Source of the DNA: Holophagales bacterium UBA2201
GTDB taxonomy: Bacteria > Acidobacteriota > Thermoanaerobaculia > UBA2201
DNA: 53,666 bases
Assembly (NCBI GenBank): GCA_002327305.1
Contig: DCUZ01000079.1
Span: 1 to 53,666 of the forward strand
Reading direction: 5' to 3'
The stretch's first letter is position 1. The number at the start of each line of letters is the position of its first letter. The notes beneath the pieces are model-generated. The model was not told where the DNA came from, made no database searches, and saw nothing but the letters and a program-made list of their open reading frames with translations. The translations under genes were made by a program, and so were the position numbers. Below are positions 17,155 to 26,180 of this stretch, piece after piece.

Positions 17155-17302
17155 AGCGCTTTCTCCTTTATTTTTTTCTGCTACAGCGGCCTGGGGGCCG
17201 CGTAATAGCCGGTTCTCATGATAGTCGGGAAAAGGGACGGAAGGTTCATCGGATATCCATCGGCGGGGTCCACCGCGCGGGGGTCGGTGCTCATCACCAT
17301 CC

Positions 17303-17332
17303 AGCATAATCCAGAACGCGAGCGAATGTCAA
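17303..17332 (-). promoter_or_regulatory. Promoter of the Cys-rich protein gene
   Basis: On the minus strand: TTGACA (17327-17332), 18-bp spacer, TATGCT (17303-17308). The implied leader is about 140 nt. Confidence 0.5.
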
Positions 17333-17419
17333 ATGGCCCCGCCCCAGGGGCATGGAAAGACGGTGGACGGCCGGTTCCGCCCTTGGCCGGCGGTCCGATC
17401 CGTCCGGCGCGGACGGCAT

Positions 17420-17448
17420 TTGACTATGGGGGGGATTTTCATTACACT
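17420..17448 (+). promoter_or_regulatory. Putative sigma70-type promoter of the ECF sigma cassette
   Basis: TTGACT (17420-17425), 17-bp spacer, TACACT (17443-17448). The rest of the 402-bp divergent gap (17155-17556) shows no gene. A second, ECF-type autoregulatory promoter could be present but I cannot identify one with confidence. Confidence 0.4.
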
Positions 17449-17556
17449 TGGATCAATGGGAAAGCAAGACGCCCCATCAGGCGGGTCCGACACCATCGTC
17501 CACGATGAACCTTCCTCGTCCTTGGGGCGACTACACCATGCCGCGATGAGCGCCGG

Positions 17557-18108
17557 ATGACGACGGGGAAGGCGCATCCCGATCTGCCGCTCGTCGAGGC
17601 CATCCTGAGGGGGGAGGAGGACGCCATGCGGGAGGTGTACACCCGTTACGCCAGGGAAGTCTGGGTCTTTTTGCGCCATCACCTGGGCGATCCGGACCTC
17701 TGCGCGGAGATCCGCGACGATGTCTTCACCGAGGCCTGGAGAAGCGCCTCCAAGTTCAGGGGGGAGGGGTCCCTGAAATCCTGGATCTTCGGCATCGCCC
17801 GCCACCGCGCCCTGGATGTCATGGGGCGCGGCCGGGCCTGGGTCCCGCTGGAGGACGCGGCGGAGGCCGCTCCGGCCGGCGATCCCGAGCGGCAGGCCCT
17901 TCGCCGGGAAGCCGTGGAGGAGTTCAACCGGGCCTTGCGGGCCCTTGACGAGGACCACCGCAGCGTCCTCCTGATGGCCTTCGTCGGGGGGCTGTCGTAC
18001 GCCGAGATCGGCCGGGCCCTGGGGTGCCCGGAAGGGACCATCAAGACCCGGGTGTTCTACGCCCGCCGGAAACTGCGGGAGCTGATGCCGGAGCAGGGCC
18101 ATGGATGA
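17557..18108 (+). CDS. ECF-type RNA polymerase sigma factor
   Basis: A 183-aa sigma70-family factor with only regions 2 and 4. Region 2 spans about residues 22-90 (YTRYAREVWVFLRHHLGD, DVFTEAWRSASKFRG, SWIFGIARHRALDVM). Region 4 spans about 125-178 (LDEDHRSVLLMAFVGGLSYAEIGRALG then PEGTIKTRVFYARRKLRELM, a clear helix-turn-helix). It overlaps the next gene by 8 bp. In this family the gene just downstream usually encodes the cognate anti-sigma factor. It probably controls its own operon in response to an envelope signal. Confidence 0.93.
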   Translation: MTTGKAHPDLPLVEAILRGEEDAMREVYTRYAREVWVFLRHHLGDPDLCAEIRDDVFTEAWRSASKFRGEGSLKSWIFGIARHRALDVMGRGRAWVPLEDAAEAAPAGDPERQALRREAVEEFNRALRALDEDHRSVLLMAFVGGLSYAEIGRALGCPEGTIKTRVFYARRKLRELMPEQGHG

Positions 18109-18721
18109 GCGCGTCGCCTCCCTCATCCCTTTCTACCTCAACCGCACCCTCGCCCCGGAGGAGGAGGAGGCCGTCGAGGCCGCCCTGCTGAAGGACAATG
18201 TCATGCGGGAGGAGTTCTTCCGCTGGCTGGAGGTCAAGCGGGGCTTCGACGCCGCCGGACGGGCCTTCGGGGAGGCCGGCGCCTCCGGCGACCCCGCCCG
18301 CTTCGCGGCGAAACTGAGGAAGCGCTCCACCCTCTACATCCCCCTGCGCCGCGCCTCCGCGCGGTACCTCCGGATCCCCGCCTGGGCCTGGCAGCCCGCC
18401 GCCGTTCTCATCGTGGCGCTCCAGATCGTCGCCCTCGGCCTCTTTATCGCCGGCATCCACCTGGACCAAAAGGAGGGCTACCGCGGGCTGAGCGTTTCGG
18501 GCGCCGCCGCGGCCGAGGCCGTCCAGACCTACAACGTGATCTTCGAACCGGAGGCCACCGAGCGGGAGATCCGGACCCTCCTGCTGGCCTACCGCGCCCA
18601 GTTCGCCGAGGGGCCGAACCGCATCGGGCTGTACCGGGTCCGGTTCACCGACCCGGACCCGGAGAAACTGGAACGGTTCCAACGGGAACCCATTGTCCAG
18701 TTCATGGAGAGGAACCTATGA
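18101..18721 (+). CDS. Membrane anti-sigma factor-like protein
   Basis: A 206-aa protein. The N-terminal cytoplasmic part (1-100; ASLIPFYLNRTLAPEEEEAV) resembles anti-sigma domains that bind the sigma factor, but the zinc-binding HxxxCxxC motif of ZAS-type anti-sigma factors is absent. One transmembrane helix lies at about 101-122 (PAAVLIVALQIVALGLFIAG), followed by an 80-aa periplasmic domain (YNVIFEPEATEREIRTLLLA). That domain resembles the C-terminal segment seen in other membrane anti-sigma-like proteins that ends near RFTDPDPEKLERF. It overlaps the sigma gene by 8 bp and the next gene by 4 bp. Function follows from position and topology. Confidence 0.8.
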   Translation: MDERVASLIPFYLNRTLAPEEEEAVEAALLKDNVMREEFFRWLEVKRGFDAAGRAFGEAGASGDPARFAAKLRKRSTLYIPLRRASARYLRIPAWAWQPAAVLIVALQIVALGLFIAGIHLDQKEGYRGLSVSGAAAAEAVQTYNVIFEPEATEREIRTLLLAYRAQFAEGPNRIGLYRVRFTDPDPEKLERFQREPIVQFMERNL

Positions 18722-20598
18722 GGAAACCCCTGCCCGCCGTCCTCCTGCTTTGGGCAGCCTCGGCTCTTTTCGGGGCTGATCCCTGGGCGGAAATGACCTT
18801 CCCCGGGGCGGACCCGGCGGACTCTTCCCAGGTGGAAGTGACCTGCCGGATCGCCCCGCACGTGGATGCCTCGACGCTTCGGGTGGAGATGGACGGCACC
18901 GACGTGACCGCCTTTCTCCAGGTCGCCGGGGGGGCCGTCACGGTCCGGCTCCCCGGATCCCTCTCCGACGGGCCGCACGAACTGGTCTTTTCCGGGGAGG
19001 ACCTCCAGCGGATCCCCCTCCCCTCCCTGAAAAAGGGGTTCACGGTCAAGGCGCGGCAGAGGCGGGAGTTCGGCGCCTCCGGGGCCCTTTCCTACCAGGC
19101 CGGCGCCACCCTCCTCCATGACAACCTTCCGGAGCCCGACGACCCGCAGGCGGGGACGGTCCAGGGGCAGGTGACGACGAAGAAGGGGGCCGCAGAGCAG
19201 GAATTGAGCGTGACCACGATCTACAACACCCCCGCCCCCCCCCCGCCTTCGCAGAACAAGTTCGACCTCTCCTCGGCCTCGTACCGGTTGAAATACGAGA
19301 AAAAATCGGTCAAGTTCGACGCCTCCGTGGGGCAGATCATGGTGGACCAGTCCCCCCTGACGGTGGCGGGCTATTCCACGAGGGGAGGGTCCTTCCGCCT
19401 TGACACCGCCGGCGTCGGCCTGGAGGTCTTTTCCCTGGACGCCCGGCGCCCCTTCGGATGGCGGGGCAACGCCGGCCCCGGGATGGACACGGAGACCCAC
19501 ATCAACGGCTTCCGCCTCAACACGAAAATCCTGGAAGGGATCGAACTCTACGGGACCTATCTGAAGGGGGGCGAACCCCAGGCCGCCAGCTACAACGTCG
19601 GCACCGAGGCAGCCCCGACGACCGGGGAGGTGGCGGGGATCGGGGGCCGTTTCACGGCCGGCGGGTGGTCGGGGCTGGCGGAGATCACCCAGGGGCGGCG
19701 GGAGGGCGGGGAGGGCGGCGACCCCAGGGCCTATCGCATGCAGGCGGGCACCCAGCGCCGGGTCTTCTCCTTGCAATTTTCCTATCAGCGCATCGAGGAG
19801 GGCTACAGTTCCCCGGGCGTTCCCTACCTGGCCACGGACCGGGAGGATGCCTCGGCCAATGTCCAGTTCAGAAAGGGAAGGACCATGGCGGGCCTCTCCC
19901 TGGGCTACCAGCACGACAATCTGAGCGGCACCGGGTGGTTCCCTCCCCTTCGGCAGTGGAGGGGCGGCCTGTCGGTCAATCAGGGATTGGGGACCGCGTG
20001 GAACCTCAATGCTTCCTACAACGGGGCCAAGCAGTCGGCCGATTCCGGGGGGACGGGCACCGGGCAGGACCTGATGACCCACGCGGTTTCGGCCGGGATC
20101 AGTCTGCGGAAGGGGAGGCAGTACCTCCAGTACGGCGTCAACGGCTCGATGATGGACGACCGGGGCCCGCTCAACGGCGATAACCGGATGCTCGGCCAGC
20201 AGTTGATGTACTCGGTCTCCGCGGCATCCTGGCTGGACATCACGGCTTCGCTCCAATACAACAGGGTCCGGCCGCACCCCCAACAGGACTACGCCCGGCA
20301 GGCCACCGCCAACCTGGATTTCCGCACGCGGTTCTTCCAGAGCGCGCTCACGATGGATTTCGGGGGCTCGTGGAACCGCTCCAAAGCGAACGACCGGGCG
20401 GACGCCTCGGAAATGAGCGCCGCCCACCTCCGGTTCGGCTACCGGCCGCTCGGGAAGGTGAAGGGGCTGGACCAAAGCGTCCTGTCGCTTGATTTCCGGC
20501 AGGTCCGGACCGCCTTCGCCGGCCAGTCGCAAAGCACCCTTCAGATCCTCCTCAACGCCGCCTTGAACCTCTCAGGAAGGACCGCTTATGCGAAATAA
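18718..20598 (+). CDS. Secreted beta-rich, probable outer-membrane barrel protein
   Basis: A 626-aa protein with a signal peptide (1-19, LLLWAASALFGA). Residues 20-115 form an Ig-like domain (VEVTCRIAPHVDASTLRVEM). From about 120 on, alternating hydrophobic/polar strands with frequent aromatic ends and Gly turns (FSLQFSYQRIEEGYSSPG, AGLSLGYQHDNLSGTGWF, LDITASLQYNRVRPH) predict a transmembrane beta-barrel. No POTRA or TonB-box is visible. Its ATG overlaps the anti-sigma stop (ATGA) and its end overlaps the subtilase by 11 bp, so all four genes are translationally coupled. It may display or export the protease, or be its substrate; these are inferences. I do not recognise a named family. Confidence 0.75.
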   Translation: MRKPLPAVLLLWAASALFGADPWAEMTFPGADPADSSQVEVTCRIAPHVDASTLRVEMDGTDVTAFLQVAGGAVTVRLPGSLSDGPHELVFSGEDLQRIPLPSLKKGFTVKARQRREFGASGALSYQAGATLLHDNLPEPDDPQAGTVQGQVTTKKGAAEQELSVTTIYNTPAPPPPSQNKFDLSSASYRLKYEKKSVKFDASVGQIMVDQSPLTVAGYSTRGGSFRLDTAGVGLEVFSLDARRPFGWRGNAGPGMDTETHINGFRLNTKILEGIELYGTYLKGGEPQAASYNVGTEAAPTTGEVAGIGGRFTAGGWSGLAEITQGRREGGEGGDPRAYRMQAGTQRRVFSLQFSYQRIEEGYSSPGVPYLATDREDASANVQFRKGRTMAGLSLGYQHDNLSGTGWFPPLRQWRGGLSVNQGLGTAWNLNASYNGAKQSADSGGTGTGQDLMTHAVSAGISLRKGRQYLQYGVNGSMMDDRGPLNGDNRMLGQQLMYSVSAASWLDITASLQYNRVRPHPQQDYARQATANLDFRTRFFQSALTMDFGGSWNRSKANDRADASEMSAAHLRFGYRPLGKVKGLDQSVLSLDFRQVRTAFAGQSQSTLQILLNAALNLSGRTAYAK

Positions 20599-23500
20599 AT
20601 GCCTTGCCGTGGTTCTCTGCCTCCTCCTTTTCGGCGCCGTCGGCCTGAGGGCGGCGGTGACGCTCAGCACCTCCGCCAACCCGGTCTGGGTGGGCCAGAC
20701 CTTCGATGTCATGGCGACTTCGGATTGCGTGCTGTCGCTTCCCTTGATCACGGTCAATTTCGGGGACGGGACCATCCTCACCCAGGAGGGCCTGGTCTTT
20801 TCGGGGACCCACGCCTATCTGTCGCCGGGGGTGTACACCATCACGGCCACCGACCCCCCCTGCGACGGCTTCGCTACGCTGACCATGCAGGTCGACCCGT
20901 GTCCGCCCCTGCAGATCCTCACCTCCGCCCTGCCCAACGCCGCCCAGGGCGCCTACTACGCCGTCCAACTGCAGGCCTCGGGCGGGGTGCCGCCCCTGCG
21001 ATGGTCCCTGTCCGGCGGGTCCCTCCCCCCGGGGCTGGCCCTGGGAGCGTCCACGGGCCTCCTTTCGGGAACCCCCTCCGTCGCGGGGACCTTTACCTTC
21101 GCCGTCGCGGTGGAGGACCGCTGTCCCAGTTCCCAATGGGTCAGCACCTCCCTGACCCTGATCGTTGATCCCGCCTGTCCCCCTCTGGCGATCGTCACCG
21201 CCGCCCTGCCGAACGGGACCGTGGGGGCCCCCTATTATTCGCCGGTCCAGACCTCCGGGGGCGTCCCGCCTCTGACCTTCAGGATCTCCTCCGGTTCCCC
21301 GCCGCCCGGCATCCTTCTCGACCCCTCTTCGGGGGCCCTTTCGGGGACCCCGTCCGAGGAGGGGGCCTTCGGCTTCACGGTGTCGGTGCAGGATTCCTGC
21401 GTCCCCCCCCAGACCGCGTCCCGCGCGTTCCACATCGTGGTGACCACGGCCGCCTGCCCACCGCTGGTCATCGTCCCCGCCTCCCTTCCGGAGGGCGTCC
21501 TGCAGATGGCGTACTCCCACACCTTCCAGGTCTCCTCGGGCGTCCCCCCCTATCAATGGGATCTCCTTTCCGGGCGCCTCCCCTCCGGTCTCTCCCTGTC
21601 GGTCTCCGGCCTCCTCTCCGGGGTCCCGGGCGAAGCCGGTCAGTTCCCCTTCACGGTCCGGGTGACCGATGGTTGCCGGAACCCGGGGCCCCAGCAGGCG
21701 TCCCTCCCCCTCGTCCTGACGGTGGTGTCGGCGTCCCTGACCGTCACCGTGATGCCGCCCGTTTTCGGCGTCAACGAGGCGGCGGCGGCGCGGGCCAACC
21801 TCACCTACCAGTTCTCCGAAAGCCACGGCGCCGACCTCTCCCTCTCCTCCGCCGGGTACGATCTGCTGGTCGGGGAGGTGGTGGTCTCAAGCCAGCCCCA
21901 GCCCCTTGCCGTGCAGGTGATCCGGGGGGCCGGCCAGGCATCGGAGACCGTCCTCATCCCGGCCGACCTGCTCCAGGAGGCCAAGCGTGCCGGGGCGGTG
22001 GGGGTAGGCGTTCGCCGGTCGTTCACCGACGGCCGGAGCGTCTGGACCGCCCGGGCCGATGGCCAGTTCACCACAACGGCCGGGGCGGTGTTCGGACTGC
22101 GGAGGGTCATGGTGTTCTTCGAGGGCGACGGCGGCCACGTGGTGGTGCCGCGCGGGGAGCGCAACCTCGCGGCCACCGCCACCCTCTGGATCACCGGCAC
22201 GGGGCTGATCTCCGGCGCCTGGCGCGTCGACGACCGCATCCTCGCGGTGTTCAACGAGAACGCCTCCTTCGGCGATTCCATCACGGTGGTCTCGCCGCCC
22301 CTGCCCGCCTTCGAGCCCGGGCCCCACACGGTGACCCTGGTGATCGACCGCCCCGAAACCTCCTTCGCCATTCCGGAGATCTCCTATTCCGTCCTGCCGG
22401 CCGCCCTGGGCGTGCGCCTCGTCGCCCCGGGTCCGGACGAGGCCATCGACTCGGGCGCCATCGCGTTCCGGTGGGAGGCCGACGGCGACCTGCCGCTCTT
22501 CAACCTGATCGTGGCCCGAAATAGGGACGAGGAGCCGCTGTTCAAATCCCTGACGCGAGGCGCTTCCTACGCCCTGCCGAAGGAGGTCACCCGCAACTGG
22601 CCCCCGAACACGGTGCTGTTCTGGAAGATCGTCGCCGAGGATGAGTTGCGCCGGACCCTCGTCGAGAGCGAGTGGGGGTCCTTCCGGTTCCTCCCGGCCC
22701 GGGAGGCCCCGCCCCAGGTCGTGGTCCTGATCGAGGACGAGCGGCTGGCCGAGGCCAGGCAGTGGTTGAAGGCGAACCGGCTCTCCATCGCCGGGGAGAC
22801 CGCCCTGGCGGGCGTTGGAGGGACCCTCATCCTGGTCCAGGCCGGGAACGCGAAGGAAGCGGCCAAGACCGTGACCCTCCTGTCCCGTCAGTCCTTCGTC
22901 CGGCTCGCCTCCCCGAACCGCCTGTTCACCACGCTGGCGGGAAGCGTTCCCCCCTACGGCGATTATCTCTATCCCATCAAGGACCTCCGTCTGGATCAAC
23001 TCCACGCCCGGTGGACGGGAAAAGGGGTCACCGTCGCCGTGGTGGATTCCGGCATCGCCGCGGACCATCCCGACTTGGGGGAGCGGATCAAAGAAAAGGT
23101 CAATTTCATCGGGGGCGGCTACCGGGATGAGATCCACGGGACCGCCGTGGCCGGGCTGATCGGGAGCGGCGGCGGGGGGGGGAAGGGGTACGTCGGCATT
23201 GCCCCCGGCGTCGGGATCCTGGCCCTGCGGGCGTGCGGGGAGGCGAACCGGGAAAACCCCCTCTCGATGTGCGAAACCTGGACCCTGGCCCGGGCGGTGG
23301 ACCACGCCATCCGTCAAAAGGCCGACATCCTCAACCTGAGTTTGGGCGGCGAGGAGGACCCCCTCCTGACCCTCCTCATCGAGGCGGCCTTAGACGCCGG
23401 CATCGTGGTGGTCGCGGCGGCGGGCAACGGCGGCCCGGACGGCCCCCCCGCGTTCCCCGGCGCCCTGCCCGGTGTGATCAGCGTGGGCGCCACCGACGAG

Positions 23501-23800
23501 GACGGCGGCCTCCTCCCGTCCACTTCGCGCGGGAAGGTGGATGTCGCCGCCCCCGGCAAGGATATCTTCGCCCCCGTTCCCCTGGACCGGTACAATTTTT
23601 TCACGGGTACTTCGATGGCCTGCGCGCAGGTGAGCGGAGTGGTCGCCCTGATGCTGGAGATGAAGCCCGACCTCACTCCGACCGAGGTCCGCCAATTGTT
23701 GAAAGAGACCTCCCTTTCGGTGCAAGGGCTCAAAGCGCCGGGCGGCCTGATCCAGCCCTGCCGGATCGCCAGGGAACTGACGGGGGAGGAGTGCCGGTAG
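20588..23800 (+). CDS. Large secreted subtilisin-like (S8) protease with putative-Ig repeats
   Basis: A 1070-aa protein. Signal peptide 1-22. A PKD-like segment lies at about 25-100 (VNFGDGTILTQEGLVFSGTH). Three He_PIG-type putative-Ig repeats begin near residues 104, 195 and 288, each opening CPPL and containing GGVPPL or GVPPY, LPPGL or LPSGL, and LSGTP or LSGVP. Beta-rich linker domains fill about 385-690; a segment at 700-790 may be a prodomain. The S8 catalytic domain (about 800-1065) has the full triad D820 (VAVVDSGIA), H850 (HGTAVAGL), S1009 (GTSMACAQ) and oxyanion N947 (AAGNGG), with spacing close to subtilisin, so it should be active. It is the last gene of the sigma cassette; its TAG stop lies inside a GTAGGGGC repeat header. 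Confidence 0.93.
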   Translation: MRNKCLAVVLCLLLFGAVGLRAAVTLSTSANPVWVGQTFDVMATSDCVLSLPLITVNFGDGTILTQEGLVFSGTHAYLSPGVYTITATDPPCDGFATLTMQVDPCPPLQILTSALPNAAQGAYYAVQLQASGGVPPLRWSLSGGSLPPGLALGASTGLLSGTPSVAGTFTFAVAVEDRCPSSQWVSTSLTLIVDPACPPLAIVTAALPNGTVGAPYYSPVQTSGGVPPLTFRISSGSPPPGILLDPSSGALSGTPSEEGAFGFTVSVQDSCVPPQTASRAFHIVVTTAACPPLVIVPASLPEGVLQMAYSHTFQVSSGVPPYQWDLLSGRLPSGLSLSVSGLLSGVPGEAGQFPFTVRVTDGCRNPGPQQASLPLVLTVVSASLTVTVMPPVFGVNEAAAARANLTYQFSESHGADLSLSSAGYDLLVGEVVVSSQPQPLAVQVIRGAGQASETVLIPADLLQEAKRAGAVGVGVRRSFTDGRSVWTARADGQFTTTAGAVFGLRRVMVFFEGDGGHVVVPRGERNLAATATLWITGTGLISGAWRVDDRILAVFNENASFGDSITVVSPPLPAFEPGPHTVTLVIDRPETSFAIPEISYSVLPAALGVRLVAPGPDEAIDSGAIAFRWEADGDLPLFNLIVARNRDEEPLFKSLTRGASYALPKEVTRNWPPNTVLFWKIVAEDELRRTLVESEWGSFRFLPAREAPPQVVVLIEDERLAEARQWLKANRLSIAGETALAGVGGTLILVQAGNAKEAAKTVTLLSRQSFVRLASPNRLFTTLAGSVPPYGDYLYPIKDLRLDQLHARWTGKGVTVAVVDSGIAADHPDLGERIKEKVNFIGGGYRDEIHGTAVAGLIGSGGGGGKGYVGIAPGVGILALRACGEANRENPLSMCETWTLARAVDHAIRQKADILNLSLGGEEDPLLTLLIEAALDAGIVVVAAAGNGGPDGPPAFPGALPGVISVGATDEDGGLLPSTSRGKVDVAAPGKDIFAPVPLDRYNFFTGTSMACAQVSGVVALMLEMKPDLTPTEVRQLLKETSLSVQGLKAPGGLIQPCRIARELTGEECR

Positions 23801-23848
23801 GGGCGGGGGGAAGAAATCTCGTTCCAGGTTTCAAGTTCCAGGTTTCAG
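23797..23848 (+). repeat. GTAGGGGC header and GTTYCAR heptamer array
   Basis: GTAGGGGC at 23797-23804 includes the subtilase stop codon TAG (23798-23800). At 23821-23848 four 7-bp units follow in register: GTTCCAG, GTTTCAA, GTTCCAG, GTTTCAG. A related array lies at 38571-38598. Confidence 0.65.
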
Positions 23849-23860
23849 GATAAAGCGCCC

Positions 23861-23889
23861 TTTACTTTTGGGGCCTGCCTCCGTATGAT
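23861..23889 (+). promoter_or_regulatory. Putative near-leaderless promoter of mutY
   Basis: TTTACT (23861-23866), 17-bp spacer, TATGAT (23884-23889). The -10 ends 9 bp before the ATG, so the mRNA would have a leader of about 0-3 nt; no ribosome binding site is possible in that space. Confidence 0.45.
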
Positions 23890-23898
23890 GGGGGACCC

Positions 23899-24921
23899 AT
23901 GAAACGGAAAAAACCGGCCGACGCACCCTGGGTCCGCCCCCTTCTCCGCTGGTTCGAGCGGGACCGGGAGGAGTTCCCGTGGCGGCGGGAACCGAGGGAT
24001 CCCTATGTCGTCTGGGTGGCCGAGGTGATGCTCCAGCAGACGCAGGTGGCGGCGGCGGTCCCTTATCTGGAACGGTGGCTCCGGCATTTTCCGACGGTGG
24101 CCCGCCTCGCCCGGGCGGATGCCGATCGGGTGCTCAAGGCGTGGGAGGGGCTGGGGTATTACAGCCGCGCGCGCAACCTCCTCAAGGCCGCCCGGACGAT
24201 CGTGCGCGATTGCGGCGGCGTCCTGCCCCGGACCGTGGAGGGCCTCAGGGCCCTGCCGGGGATCGGGGACTATTCGGCCCGCTCCATCGCCGCCCTGGCC
24301 TACGGGACCCCCGTCCTGGGGGTGGACGGCAACATCCGCCGCGTTGGCGCCCGGCTGTACGCCCTGCCATCCCTCGGCGACCGGGAGGCCCGGGATCGGC
24401 TGGAGCCGCTCATGCCCGCCGGGAGGGCCGGCCCCTTCACCGAGGCCCTGATGGAACTGGGGCGCAGGGTCTGCAAGCCGCGGGGGCCCCTCTGTGGGGC
24501 GTGTCCCGTCCGCCGGTGGTGCGCCGCGCTCTCCGCCGGCGACCCCCAGGCCTATCCGGCGGGCGCTCCGAAAGCCCGGCCGCGCCGGGAGCGGAAGGCG
24601 GCCCTGGTCCGGGTCAGGGGCGGCCGCGTTGGCCTGGTCAAGCGGGGGGAAGGGGAGCGGTTGGGGGGGCTGTGGGGTTTTCCCCTCCTCGGGCGCGTTC
24701 CCCGGGGTGGAAAGCGTCTCGATCCCATCATCCACGCCTATTCCGGTTTTACCCTGACGGCCGTTCCCGTGGTGGTGGCGGAGGGCGGCGAGGCCTATGA
24801 GGGAGAGCGCTTCGTCACCCCCGGGGAAGCGCTGGACCTGCCCCTGTCCGTCCTGGATCGGAAAGTGATGGAAAAGGTGGCGAAGGAACTGGGGGCGGGG
24901 AACGCTCCGCGCCGGAAGTGA
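23899..24921 (+). CDS. mutY: A/G-specific adenine DNA glycosylase
   Basis: A 340-aa base-excision repair enzyme that removes adenine mispaired with 8-oxoguanine. The HhH-GPD domain contains the catalytic Glu E42 (WVAEVMLQQTQV), the hairpin LRALPGIGDYSARSI and the catalytic Asp D143 (GVDGNIRRVGAR). The [4Fe-4S] loop is intact: C192-x6-C199-x2-C202-x5-C208. The C-terminal 110 residues form the NUDIX-like 8-oxoG recognition domain (GLWGFPLLGRVP). Length fits the family. It is a single gene between the subtilase and a convergent GGDEF gene (6-bp gap). The start is supported by the -10 element just upstream. Confidence 0.95.
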   Translation: MKRKKPADAPWVRPLLRWFERDREEFPWRREPRDPYVVWVAEVMLQQTQVAAAVPYLERWLRHFPTVARLARADADRVLKAWEGLGYYSRARNLLKAARTIVRDCGGVLPRTVEGLRALPGIGDYSARSIAALAYGTPVLGVDGNIRRVGARLYALPSLGDREARDRLEPLMPAGRAGPFTEALMELGRRVCKPRGPLCGACPVRRWCAALSAGDPQAYPAGAPKARPRRERKAALVRVRGGRVGLVKRGEGERLGGLWGFPLLGRVPRGGKRLDPIIHAYSGFTLTAVPVVVAEGGEAYEGERFVTPGEALDLPLSVLDRKVMEKVAKELGAGNAPRRK

Positions 24922-24927
24922 CGGGAA

Positions 24928-25848
24928 CTACTTCGTGGCCGCCTGCAAGGCGGTGGTGACCCGGTTGCGGCCCGATTCCTTGGAGCGGTACATGAACCGG
25001 TCGGCCCGGCGCATCAGCGTTTCCACCGTGTCCCCGGGATCGGCAAGGGTGGCCCCGACGCTGACCGTGACCCTGATCGGTTCCCCCCGATGAAGGTGGG
25101 CGCTCTGCTGGACGAGGGCGCGGACTTTTTCCGCCACCCCCCTCAACTGCTCCTCCGAGACATTGATGACGATGGCCAGAAACTCCTCCCCTCCCCAGCG
25201 GCTGACCGATTCGTTGGTCCGCAGGGCGTGGGTCAGCGTCCGGGCCACCATCTGGAGGATTTTGTCCCCCGTGTCGTGCCCATGGCGGTCGTTGACCCGC
25301 TTGAAGTGGTCGATGTCGGCGAACAGGACGCCGAAGGTCCAGCCGAAACGATTCAGCTCCCGCAGGCGGGCCTCCAGATGGATCTCGCCGAAGCGGCGGT
25401 TGCCGACCTGGGTGAGGGGATCGAGGAGGGCCAGTCTCTGCAGTTCCTCGATCCGCTCCCGGGCGCTCTGGTGATGAGAGAGGTCCGTGAAGACCTCCAC
25501 CATGCCCTGTGGCCGCCCGTCGGGTCCCGGCAGGGGATGGGCGCGGATTCGGACCGGGACCCGGTGCCCGGTCTTGTGGAGGAGGAAGGCCTCCATCTCC
25601 GCGGCGGTCTCCGAGGCAAAGACCCTCTGCATGGGACAGCCGATGGAGTGGCAGAGGCGGTCGCCGCTTTCGTTCACGTGCACCAGGATGCTGTCGCAAC
25701 ACCGGCGGCCGAGCACTTCCGCGGCCGGATATCCCGAGATGGCCTCAGCGGCGCGGTTCCAGAGGGTGATGCGGCCGCTCTCATCGGTGCAATACACCCC
25801 ATCCGAGACGCTGGATAAAAGGGCATCCAGGACGGGGTGGCGCACCAT
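24928..25848 (-). CDS. PAS domain diguanylate cyclase (GGDEF)
   Basis: A 306-aa soluble signalling protein with no membrane helix. An N-terminal PAS domain (about 1-125; SSVSDGVYCTDESGRITLWN) contains several cysteines (GRRCCDSI, LCHSIGCPM), a pattern seen in PAS domains that bind a cofactor or metal. The GGDEF domain (about 145-300) has the active GGEEF signature and DIDHFKRVNDRHGHDTGD, so it should make c-di-GMP. The usual RxxD inhibitory site 5 residues before GGEEF reads RTNE, a conservative change that may weaken product inhibition. I chose ATG 25848 (AGAGG 8 nt upstream); a TTG at 25878 with AAAGGA is also possible and adds ten residues. Confidence 0.9.
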   Translation of the reverse strand: MVRHPVLDALLSSVSDGVYCTDESGRITLWNRAAEAISGYPAAEVLGRRCCDSILVHVNESGDRLCHSIGCPMQRVFASETAAEMEAFLLHKTGHRVPVRIRAHPLPGPDGRPQGMVEVFTDLSHHQSARERIEELQRLALLDPLTQVGNRRFGEIHLEARLRELNRFGWTFGVLFADIDHFKRVNDRHGHDTGDKILQMVARTLTHALRTNESVSRWGGEEFLAIVINVSEEQLRGVAEKVRALVQQSAHLHRGEPIRVTVSVGATLADPGDTVETLMRRADRFMYRSKESGRNRVTTALQAATK

Positions 25849-26000
25849 CGCCGATACCTCTTCCCTTGGATTGGACAAGCAATAATTCCTTTAAAATCAA
25901 AGTCAAAGGCGATTCTTCCCGCCTCGTCGCCTCCAACAAAAACCCCGGCGACTATAGTATAACGCGCCGGGGATGGCTTTCTATTTCAGGTCAAAGCCCG

Positions 26001-26162
26001 TCAGCGATTGAAAATGGTCATCAAGGCATAGACGGCCGCGGCGCCGGCCAGGACGAACACGGACAGGAGGAAGGCCCGCCACCGGGTCCGATCCCGGACC
26101 CGGTCGGCGTGGAAGTCACGGTACCGGTGCGATCGGCTCGGATCGCTCTTATTAGAGGCCAT
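26001..26162 (-). CDS. 53-aa small membrane protein
   Basis: A short open frame too small for most gene callers: 53 codons from ATG 26162 to TGA. The N-terminal half is strongly basic and hydrophilic (SRSHRYRDFHADRVRDRTRW), followed by one membrane helix (about 31-49, FLLSVFVLAGAAAVYALM) and a short tail TIFNR. This is the pattern of a type II (N-in) small membrane protein, and codon use (GC at third positions) resembles real neighbours. No homologue is recognised. It lies in the gap between the GGDEF gene and the FN3-like fragment. Confidence 0.55.
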   Translation of the reverse strand: MASNKSDPSRSHRYRDFHADRVRDRTRWRAFLLSVFVLAGAAAVYALMTIFNR

Positions 26163-26180
26163 ACCTGATCCATCTCTTCC

